Positions 16,716 to 23,579 of a stretch of 32,270 bases of DNA are shown piece by piece. The translations under genes were made by a program, and so were the position numbers. Location: assembly GCA_036499395.1 (NCBI GenBank), contig DASYDW010000081.1, positions 1 through 32,270 of the forward strand, read 5' to 3'. The stretch is from Pirellulales bacterium (GTDB taxonomy: Bacteria; Planctomycetota; Planctomycetia; Pirellulales; JACPPG01). A model generated the notes under the pieces. That model had not been told where the DNA came from, did no database searches, and saw only the letters and a list, made by a program, of their open reading frames with translations. How positions within the stretch are numbered: the first letter of the stretch is position 1; each line of letters begins with the position of its first letter.

Positions 16716-17584
16716 TGCGATTTGATTTAGTGCGATGTACCCATGATTTCGCCCGTTTCCCCTCGCTGTCGAGAGCCACTATGCCTGCCGAGGTCTCACC
16801 ATATTCCGGAACCGCGCCGCTGCGCTTGGATATCGCGCATTCAACGATTTCTCCAGCGCTTCGGAGCGCGTCGGCGGGCGGGCGTTGCGCTTTTGAAATC
16901 AAAATGGCGCTCGACCCGCACACGGCCCATGATCTGGAGAATTACTTTGCCTCGATTATGCAGTACGACCCGTATGCCGCCCAAGCAGCGGACCGGGCTT
17001 ATCGGGTGACGACCCTGTACACAGATACTGATCAATTCGATGTGCTTCATCGTACCGCCTCGCGCAAGCGCAGAAAATTTCGGCTCAGGCGCTATGGTCG
17101 TGAGGCGTGCGTGTATCTCGAACGCAAGTCAAGGCATCAAAGCCGCGTTCGAAAGAAGCGCACCGTGGTGGGGGCCGAACAAACGATTGAGTTGGCTCAG
17201 GAAGCAACGATCCCAACCTGGGCCGGACGCTGGTTTCATCAGTCGATTCGCCGGCAGGGATTAAGGCCCGTCTGTGTGATCGGCTACCGCCGCAGCGCCT
17301 TGATCGGGGCATCCGAGTTTGGGCCAATTCGCGTGACGTTCGATCGCGACCTGACGGCCATGCGGACCGACAGTTGGTCAATCTGCGGTCACGAGACAGT
17401 TTCTGGATCGCCGTTTTCTACACGCACGATCTGTGAATTCAAATTCCCTGGCGCGCTTCCTTGTTTGTTCAAGGACGTGCTCGATCGATTCCGGTTCGTG
17501 CCGGGGCGATTTTCCAAGTATCGCAGCGCGGCCCAGGTTCTTGGCCTTGCGACAAGTACGGTGGGAGGCGAACAACATGCCTGA
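16715..17584 (+). CDS. VTC-domain polyphosphate polymerase
   Basis: Predicted cytoplasmic enzyme that makes polyphosphate from nucleotide triphosphate inside a basic tunnel, like the yeast Vtc4 catalytic domain. From ATG 16715 it has 289 residues; that ATG shares one base with the kinase stop (TGATG). An alternative ATG at 16781, with GAGAG in front, removes 22 poorly conserved residues. The VTC signature runs FEIKMAL, RVTTLYTDTDQFDVLH, KFRLRRYG, VYLERKSR, VIGYRRSAL, VRVTFDRDL-like (IRVTFDRDLTA), ICEFKFPGALP and RFSKYRSAAQVL. These basic and acidic residues line the tunnel and bind metal in the family. The 3' end overlaps the DUF4956 gene by 8 nt. VTC and DUF4956 genes are often neighbours in bacteria, and CotH genes frequently join them. 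Function is by family; the product has not been shown here. Confidence 0.9.
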   Translation: MRFDLVRCTHDFARFPSLSRATMPAEVSPYSGTAPLRLDIAHSTISPALRSASAGGRCAFEIKMALDPHTAHDLENYFASIMQYDPYAAQAADRAYRVTTLYTDTDQFDVLHRTASRKRRKFRLRRYGREACVYLERKSRHQSRVRKKRTVVGAEQTIELAQEATIPTWAGRWFHQSIRRQGLRPVCVIGYRRSALIGASEFGPIRVTFDRDLTAMRTDSWSICGHETVSGSPFSTRTICEFKFPGALPCLFKDVLDRFRFVPGRFSKYRSAAQVLGLATSTVGGEQHA

Positions 17585-18251
17585 ATGGTTGGCGACGACA
17601 ACCGGCGCGGGGATTCCCGATGACGTAACCGGACTTGCGATGCGACTGGCAATGTCGTTTGCATTCGGAGGGGCTGTGGCCCTGATCTATCTGGCGTCGC
17701 ACGGTCGCGAGCGATCGCATCCGGCTCCGCTAGCCACGACGTTGGTTCTGCTGTCGATGTTGATCGCAATGGTATCGATCGTCATCGGAAATAGTGTGGC
17801 CAGGGCATTTAGCCTGGTTGGCGCGCTGTCGATCGTGCGCTTCCGGACAGTCGTCGACGATACTCGCGATACGGCCTTTGTGATTTTCGCTGTGATCGTG
17901 GGGATGGCTGCCGGCGCGGGGCTGTTCCTTGTGGCGCTTGTCGGTGTTCCCATTACGGGGTTAGTCGCGATCGCCATGAGCCATTGGACAGCCGTTAGTG
18001 CAGCCGCCAGGCCTAGCAGGCATCATCTATCCGTTCGACTCGCACTTGGCCGCGATCGATTGGCCGTCGAACGCGTCATGTCGGAATACTTGCAATCGTT
18101 TGTCCTCACAGAGAGTTCGACAGCGCGCCAAGGTGAAGCCATCGACTGCTGTTACGAGACAAAGCTCCAGGCTGAATCGGACATGGCGCTGCTCGTGATT
18201 GCCTTGAATCGCGTCGAAGGTGTGATGAACGTGGAAATGCGCCGGATATGA
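17577..18251 (+). CDS. DUF4956 membrane protein, partner of the VTC polymerase
   Basis: Integral membrane protein of 224 residues starting at ATG 17577, with GGGAGG 9 nt ahead; the frame is open further upstream but only across the end of the VTC gene. TM helices lie at about 18-37, 46-66 and a pair at about 98-133. The family hallmark FSLVGALSIVRFRTVVDDTR links helices 2 and 3, followed by DTAFVIFAVIVGMAAGAG. The last 80 residues are soluble (SVRLALGRDRLAVERVM to GVMNVEMRRI) and resemble a ferredoxin-like regulatory fold as in MgtC-type proteins (inference). It overlaps the VTC gene by 8 nt, implying coupled translation. Its function is not established. A role in anchoring the polymerase or passing polyphosphate or ions across the membrane is plausible from context only. 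Confidence 0.88.
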   Translation: MPEWLATTTGAGIPDDVTGLAMRLAMSFAFGGAVALIYLASHGRERSHPAPLATTLVLLSMLIAMVSIVIGNSVARAFSLVGALSIVRFRTVVDDTRDTAFVIFAVIVGMAAGAGLFLVALVGVPITGLVAIAMSHWTAVSAAARPSRHHLSVRLALGRDRLAVERVMSEYLQSFVLTESSTARQGEAIDCCYETKLQAESDMALLVIALNRVEGVMNVEMRRI

Positions 18252-18339
18252 TCTCGCGATCCACGCCATTGGACATCGTAGCGAGGATTGGGATTGCCTG
18301 TGACGAGTAACGAGGGGTTGGTCATTTGAGGAGAGTGCT

Positions 18340-20553
18340 ATGCGAATGAACATGCGGAAACAATGCGCGTTCGGCGCGCTGATAACGACCCTTCTGCTCG
18401 GAAGTATGGGAGGGAATGCTTGTGCCCAACCTGGGCCGGGCTTTGGTCCTCCTCCCGGTGGCGGATTTGGCCCTGGAGGTCCGCCGCCTGGTATGGGACC
18501 TCCCAATCAACTGGGCGTCCTTCTCGCGTCCGCTGAGGTGCAACAGGAACTTCAGCTTACCTCCGCTCAAAAAAAGCAGGTCGAGAAAGTACTTGCTGAC
18601 CAAACAAAGGAAATGCAAGCCGGCTTTCAACGGTTCAATCCAGCGGAAATGCGCGATCTGGATCCTGCCGACCGCGAAAAACGCTTCGAGCAAATGCAAG
18701 AACGAATGACAAAGGCAGCGGAGGCCACGCGGAGCAAGATCGATAAATTGCTGCAGCCAGCACAGGCCAAACGCTTGGATCAATTGCTGCGCCAGCGCGA
18801 AAGCTTCGCAGCACTGCTACGGCCCGAGGCCGCGAAGGAACTGGGACTTTCGCAGGAGCAGCAGCAGAAACTTCAAGACCTGCAGGACGATCGTCCCCCG
18901 TTCTTGCTCTCGGACGAGGATCGGAAGCAACAGGAGTCCTCCGCGATGGCGGTGCTCTCCGAACAGCAGCGACCCGAATGGACCAGGCTCATGGGGGCCG
19001 AATTCAAGTTTCCGGAGTCGGTATTGCGTCCTTCGTTCCCTGGCGGGCCAGGGGGGCCGGGCGGGCCGATGCAACGAGAACGGCAATTGATCAAGCAGTT
19101 CGACAAGAATGGTGACGGTAAGCTGAACCGCAAGGAGCGCGACGCCGCCCGTGAATGGATGAAGAAACATCCGACCGGCCGCAGCCCAGGCCCCGGCCTT
19201 GGGCCGCCCCCCGGCGGGCCGGCGGGGAATGACGGGGGCGCGAGACCAGGAGCGCGCCCGGCGCCAGAGCCCGGTAAACACGTCTCACCCGGCGATGTTG
19301 CCAACGTCGATGCACCGTTGTACTCGCTGACGTCTCCGCTGCGAACCTTATTCCTTGACTTTGCCGATGCGGATTGGGAAGCCGAGATGGCTGACTTCTA
19401 CAAGACGGATGTAGAAGTGCCCGCGACGCTCACGGTCGACGGTCGTGTCTACGAAAACATCGGTGTCCATTTTCGCGGACTGTCGTCATTCTTTGCAGTG
19501 CCGGAGGGCCGCAAGCGTTCCCTAAACGTCTCGCTCGATTTTGGCGATTCCAAGCAGCGGCTCTATGGCTACAAAACTCTGAATCTGCTGAACTGCCACG
19601 AAGATCCTTCCTGCATGCACACGGTGCTGTACTTCTACATCGCGCAACACTACATGCCGGCGCCCAAGGCGAACTACGTGAATGTCGTGATCAACGGCGA
19701 AAACTGGGGGCTGTACGCGAATGTGGAGCAGTTCGATAAGACGTTCGTCGAGGAGAATTTTGCAGGCAAACCGGGAACTCGCTGGAAGGTACCTGGTTCA
19801 CCCGGCGGACGTGGAGGACTTGCGTATCTCGGCGAAGACGTTGCCGCTTATAAAGGTATCTATCAAATCAAGTCTGACGACAAGGACGATGCTTGGCAGG
19901 CATTGATCCGCCTCTGCAAGACCCTCTGCGAGACGCCGCTGGAATATCTGGAAGCAGAGCTTGCGCCGCAGCTCGATATCGACGAGGCCCTGTGGTTTCT
20001 AGCACTGGAAAATGTTCTCATCAATTCAGACGGTTATTGGATTCGCGCCAGCGACTATTCTCTGTACTTGGACAAGGGAGGACTGTTTCATGTCCTGCCG
20101 CACGACGCGAATGAGACGTTTCAGCCCGGAATGGGTCCTGGCTTCGGCCGACGCAATGCAAATGCCCGTCGCGCGGACCCCTTGGAATTGGATCCGCTGG
20201 TAGGACTGAAAGACCGGTCAAAACCATTGCGCAGCAGGCTGCTGGCCGTCCCTAGTCTGCAACAGAGATACCTGCAACACGTGCGCGCCATTGCCGAAGA
20301 TTTTCTCGATTGGGACGAGCTGCGGCCGGTTGTGGAATCGCTTGCAGCTTCCATCCGTCCCTCGATCGCCGAAGGGACGCGCCAGCTCTACTCGTTGCAA
20401 GAATTCGACTTCGCGGTGTCCTCGGAGAATATTCCGCCCCCGAGCGATGGCCGCCACTCGACGGTTTCTTTGCGCAACTTCATCCAAAAGCGCCACGACT
20501 ATCTGATGAATCTGCCCGCCGTCGTTGCGCTGGACACCGCGAATGTGCGATAA
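18340..20553 (+). CDS. Secreted CotH-family kinase-like protein with LTxxQ module and EF-hand
   Basis: Exported protein of 737 residues; GAGGAGAG lies 5 nt before the ATG. The signal peptide is residues 1-29 (cut after NACA), followed by a Gly/Pro-rich linker. A helical module occupies about 66-225: ELQLTSAQKKQVEKVL, LLQPAQAKRLDQLL, ELGLSQEQQQKLQDL and VLSEQQRPEWTRLMGAEF. Next come a Gly/Pro stretch, one EF-hand (DKNGDGKLNRKE, 255-266) and a second Pro/Gly linker. The CotH domain starts at about 325: VHFRGLSSFF (R379), KRSLNVSLDFG, LYGYKTLNLLN, INGENWGLYANVEQFDK (E463), NSDGYW and LPHDANETF (D589), matching the metal- and ATP-site pattern of CotH. CotH of Bacillus phosphorylates spore-coat proteins. 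Here the role is presumably phosphorylation of envelope proteins (inference). It follows DUF4956 after 88 nt on the same strand. In many CotH proteins the last motif is WDxD; here it is HDAN, a possible departure. Confidence 0.9.
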   Translation: MRMNMRKQCAFGALITTLLLGSMGGNACAQPGPGFGPPPGGGFGPGGPPPGMGPPNQLGVLLASAEVQQELQLTSAQKKQVEKVLADQTKEMQAGFQRFNPAEMRDLDPADREKRFEQMQERMTKAAEATRSKIDKLLQPAQAKRLDQLLRQRESFAALLRPEAAKELGLSQEQQQKLQDLQDDRPPFLLSDEDRKQQESSAMAVLSEQQRPEWTRLMGAEFKFPESVLRPSFPGGPGGPGGPMQRERQLIKQFDKNGDGKLNRKERDAAREWMKKHPTGRSPGPGLGPPPGGPAGNDGGARPGARPAPEPGKHVSPGDVANVDAPLYSLTSPLRTLFLDFADADWEAEMADFYKTDVEVPATLTVDGRVYENIGVHFRGLSSFFAVPEGRKRSLNVSLDFGDSKQRLYGYKTLNLLNCHEDPSCMHTVLYFYIAQHYMPAPKANYVNVVINGENWGLYANVEQFDKTFVEENFAGKPGTRWKVPGSPGGRGGLAYLGEDVAAYKGIYQIKSDDKDDAWQALIRLCKTLCETPLEYLEAELAPQLDIDEALWFLALENVLINSDGYWIRASDYSLYLDKGGLFHVLPHDANETFQPGMGPGFGRRNANARRADPLELDPLVGLKDRSKPLRSRLLAVPSLQQRYLQHVRAIAEDFLDWDELRPVVESLAASIRPSIAEGTRQLYSLQEFDFAVSSENIPPPSDGRHSTVSLRNFIQKRHDYLMNLPAVVALDTANVR

Positions 20554-20644
20554 AGAGCCGATCGAGGTCGTGTCTGGGTTCAGTCGCGAGCTCAACCACG
20601 ATGCTGTCTGGATTTGAACCAGAGTGTGATGTGGCCTTGGTCGT
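20554..20644. other. Convergent gap with a 17-nt T-arm-like inverted repeat
   Basis: Between the convergent CotH and NuoM-like genes, 20607-20623 is a perfect inverted repeat (TCTGG-ATTTGAA-CCAGA). Read on the minus strand it has the sequence of a tRNA T-arm, with stem TCTGG and loop TTCAAAT. No matching anticodon or D-arm can be folded upstream. It may serve as a bidirectional hairpin or be a tRNA relic. Confidence 0.35.
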
Positions 20645-22144
20645 TTATGGTCCATTTCTGGAGGTAGGCCCAGGCATCCAGCTTGGGAGGTGCATCCGGG
20701 AATCACGCAATTGGTCGGGTTCCGTATGCGCGCTTTCTTTGTTGGCTTGGCTCGTTAAACGATGTGCTGCGCTATCCTTCAGCGCCGACTCCGCTGCGCG
20801 ATAAAGCGATGCAGTCCCTGCTTGCGGGTAAAGGCCGCCGCCCAGGATCAGTACCGAAAGCGTTATCGCGGCGCACCGCTCGGGTGTGGTGATCGCCAGC
20901 GATAGCGTTGAAAGGTGTCGACCGCCGCTGAAGAGGAGGAAATAAGCTCGCATGATTGCGATGCCATTTATCGCCGCGGTCAGCACAATCGCGGTTGCGG
21001 TCGCGGGGCTGGCTCCCATCGCGCCCTCGACGAGCAACTCCATTCCTACAAACCCCAACGTACCGGGAAACCCTACACAGCCTAAGCCCGTCACCAGGAA
21101 GCACACGGCCAGGGCCGGTGAATGGTCGTAGAGTCCTGAAAACCGGCTGAGCGACAGCCGCCCGAAGCGGGCTTCGAGCGCCCTGATCGTCAATCCCAAT
21201 CCGCTCAGCGAGAGAGCTGCCGAAAGCCATAGGAACAACGACCCTGTTAAGCTCAGCGAGGTATGCAGTTCCATTCCCACCAGCACCAGCGATGCATTGC
21301 TGAGGAAGAGGAACACGAAAAAGCGCCGCGCCTGCTGTTGCACGGCAGCCATGCCAGCGCCGTAAGATGCCGTGACCAACGAGAAGACGGAAATCGCTGT
21401 CAGAATCCAACTTGGCGCTACCGGTAGTACCAGCCGGATGGCGATGTACATTCCCGTGAGCGGCGCCGTGAAGAGAAGAGCGGTACCGAACGAGGCATGC
21501 TCGAACAGTTCCGTGACCCACACGTGAACCGGTACGGTGCCGCTGCGGATCAAAACCGCGACGAATATGAGTAGCGAAGCCAGTGTTGCCGATTTGACGG
21601 GCAGCGCTGGGTCAAGGCACGCCCATCCGCCGACGAGGCAAACTGCGAAAAGTCCCATGTGTATGGCATACACGCGGGTCGATTTGCCGCGGCGGACGAG
21701 TTCCAGCCAGGTCAACCCCACGCCCACTAACAGAAGGCCGATCAGCACCCACGGGCTCTTGCACGCGAAGGTTGCCAGTCGCACCGCTTCGAGGCGAAGC
21801 ATCCAGGCAAACGAATCGAAGGCGAATTTCGTGCGGACTGTGGTAAGAACAGTCAGCAAGTGCAAGAGGGCCACGAGTGGCAGGAGCGGGGCACTCAATG
21901 CGTCCAGTTCCAGAATGCGTGCATTGAACAGCCGAGGCAGGATGTCCCACTCGCTCGCGCCTGTCGGTGATCGGCCCGTAGCTTGACCGACGAAGACGAA
22001 TAGCGTGCAGCCCAGTGTGATCGCAGCGAACGCTAGACACCAGCGCAACGCGATGACCGGATTCCGAATGCCGGCTACCCACAACGAGCCCAGTAAGGGA
22101 ATGCCGATAGACAGTTCCAGCCACGGAACCTCGAAAACGTTCAT
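20645..22144 (-). CDS. NuoM/MrpD-like membrane subunit, divergent, in DAB operon
   Basis: Polytopic membrane protein of 499 residues with about 13-14 hydrophobic helices, related to the proton-channel subunits of complex I and Mrp antiporters. The best family segment is SGLYDHSPALAVCFLVTGLG to GFPGTLGFVGMELLVEGAMG, the TM11-12 region of NuoM-type proteins. In the TM7 motif (usually xxKxxxxPxHxWLPxA) the lysine is replaced: LIRSGTVPVHVWVTELFEHA, with R200. In the segment that normally reads DIKRLLAYS it has QQQARRFFVFLFLSNAS. The protein therefore seems able to pack like a channel subunit, but its proton path may be altered. The start overlaps the NuoL-like gene by 4 nt (ATGA). The last 20 residues are polar, coded by a sequence repeated near 30014, and may be an acquired tail. 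Simple two-gene DAB systems lack this subunit. Confidence 0.78.
   Translation of the reverse strand: MNVFEVPWLELSIGIPLLGSLWVAGIRNPVIALRWCLAFAAITLGCTLFVFVGQATGRSPTGASEWDILPRLFNARILELDALSAPLLPLVALLHLLTVLTTVRTKFAFDSFAWMLRLEAVRLATFACKSPWVLIGLLLVGVGLTWLELVRRGKSTRVYAIHMGLFAVCLVGGWACLDPALPVKSATLASLLIFVAVLIRSGTVPVHVWVTELFEHASFGTALLFTAPLTGMYIAIRLVLPVAPSWILTAISVFSLVTASYGAGMAAVQQQARRFFVFLFLSNASLVLVGMELHTSLSLTGSLFLWLSAALSLSGLGLTIRALEARFGRLSLSRFSGLYDHSPALAVCFLVTGLGCVGFPGTLGFVGMELLVEGAMGASPATATAIVLTAAINGIAIMRAYFLLFSGGRHLSTLSLAITTPERCAAITLSVLILGGGLYPQAGTASLYRAAESALKDSAAHRLTSQANKESAHTEPDQLRDSRMHLPSWMPGPTSRNGP
20678..20713 (-). repeat. Copy A of a degenerate 36-nt direct repeat
   Basis: It matches 30014-30049 in the same orientation at 30 of 36 positions, and all six differences are transitions. 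In this copy the minus strand encodes QLRDSRMHLPSW, close to the C-terminus of the NuoM-like protein. The shared core includes TCCCAAGCTGG, the anticodon loop and 3' stem of a tRNA-Gly(CCC). The two copies bracket the DAB, stress-protein and small-gene region (9.4 kb). Confidence 0.6.
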
Positions 22145-23553
22145 GGCAAGGACCTCGTCCCATCAGCAGCGGGTGGGACCACGGCCGAGGGCGTAGGCAC
22201 TGCCGACGGTTGTCGACCCGCTAGGAAGTCGCACCACCGCCGCTCGATCCTGTCGAAGCAACCGAACAGCTTGACGAAAGGTGCTACCAGGAACGTCGTC
22301 AAAATCGAGTCGAGATAGCCTCGCTCAAGCGCGAATACGTAGACCCAGGCGCGACAACGAACTGGAATCAGTCGTAGGAAGCCGGCATTGGGTCGCCGTA
22401 ACGGGCCGCCGATCGCGCCTTCCAAGCGGCGATAATCCTGCAGCAGCATCGGCGCACGGACGAATTGCAACGTCCGAACGCACGCATGTCCAAGGAGGTG
22501 CGCGAGCGCCACATACCACAAGACGGGAATCCAGGCGCCCAGACCGATTTCGGCCACGATCAGACCGACTTGTGTCAGTGAGGCGAAGGAAAGGACGCTC
22601 TTGATATCCGTTTGGACGCTCCCGACTACATGCGCGTACGTCGCGGTCACCAACCCCAGGGTGATTACCAACAGCGCGAGCAGATGCGACGCGACGAGCA
22701 GCGGATTCATGCGCAACAGAAGAAACGCGCCGAGATGGACGGAGAGCGCCCCGTAGAAGACGGCACTCGACGGCGTTGGCCCTTCCATCGCTCGCGGGAG
22801 CCAACCGGAAAATGGCACCAACGCTGACTTCCCCGCCGCAGCTACGACGAGCAGCAAACCGATGACAAGTGCCTGGACCGGCGTCGCCGAGATCGTGCCT
22901 TGTGGCCACGGATGCGCGGGATCCGTGGCCAAGAGCCGTCCAAAATCGCCTTCTCCCAGCATGTGATGCATCAGGATCGCGGCAAGCAATAACGCGGCGT
23001 CCGACACGCGATAAATGATCCAGATGTGGAGGCCGCTACGAACCGGAGCCGGCCGTTCCTGGAGGAAAGCGACAAGCAGCGCACTTGATAACCCGACTAA
23101 TTCCCAGCCGACAAACAGGGTCTCGATGGTACCTGCCAGGCAGGTCAGCACCATGCCGACGATGAAAATTGCGAACAACGTGAAGAAGCGGTTATAGCCC
23201 CGCTCTCGATGCATGTAACGCGTGGCAAATGACACGATGATGCCGCACAGCAGGAACGTCAGGATCACGAGGGGGACCGAGAGCCGGTCGAACACAAACT
23301 TCACGAAGAAGTGGTAGTGTGGCAGGCGAATCCACGCGGCAGACAGCACTGTGACGTGGCGAGTTCCCCCGATGAGCATCACCATGAGTACGCCGATCGA
23401 CGCAAGCAATCCGACCAGCATAGTCAGGCGAGCCAGGCGGTTAATGTTGCGTTCGCTAAGCGGCCAATCGATGAGAGAGCCGCCTCCGAGCGTGGCGAGC
23501 AGCAGGACCGGCGAGAGCAACACGCTCAGCCCTAACACGGTGGCAATTTCCAT
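22141..23553 (-). CDS. dabB: DabB: NuoL-like proton-conducting subunit of DAB bicarbonate pump
   Basis: Membrane subunit of the DAB inorganic-carbon accumulation system. DabB is thought to move protons or sodium and so drive the zinc-enzyme subunit DabA, which hydrates CO2. The ATG at 23553 gives 470 residues, with GGAAGG 6 nt ahead; the open frame upstream overlaps the end of dabA and is unlikely to be translated. Channel residues of NuoL-type proteins are kept: FVGWELVGLSSAL (E151), AAAGKSALVPFSGWLPRAM (K242), ALSVHLGAFLLLR (H273) and QTDIKSVLSFASLTQVGL (K318). About 13 helices fit into a length shorter than NuoL, without its long lateral helix, which is typical for DabB. It lies 26 nt after dabA and overlaps the NuoM-like gene by 4 nt. 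The complete TM5/TM7 motifs contrast with the changed motifs in its neighbour. Confidence 0.86.
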   Translation of the reverse strand: MEIATVLGLSVLLSPVLLLATLGGGSLIDWPLSERNINRLARLTMLVGLLASIGVLMVMLIGGTRHVTVLSAAWIRLPHYHFFVKFVFDRLSVPLVILTFLLCGIIVSFATRYMHRERGYNRFFTLFAIFIVGMVLTCLAGTIETLFVGWELVGLSSALLVAFLQERPAPVRSGLHIWIIYRVSDAALLLAAILMHHMLGEGDFGRLLATDPAHPWPQGTISATPVQALVIGLLLVVAAAGKSALVPFSGWLPRAMEGPTPSSAVFYGALSVHLGAFLLLRMNPLLVASHLLALLVITLGLVTATYAHVVGSVQTDIKSVLSFASLTQVGLIVAEIGLGAWIPVLWYVALAHLLGHACVRTLQFVRAPMLLQDYRRLEGAIGGPLRRPNAGFLRLIPVRCRAWVYVFALERGYLDSILTTFLVAPFVKLFGCFDRIERRWCDFLAGRQPSAVPTPSAVVPPAADGTRSLP

Positions 23554-23579
23554 TATCGGCCTTCCATGCGTTTTCGAGA

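Noticed and set aside
20580..20680. Possible complete tRNA around the T-arm-like inverted repeat at 20607-20623.
   Set aside because: The acceptor pairing reaches only 5 of 7 bases at a wrong length, and no anticodon or D-arm folds. A chance hairpin or a terminator is as likely.
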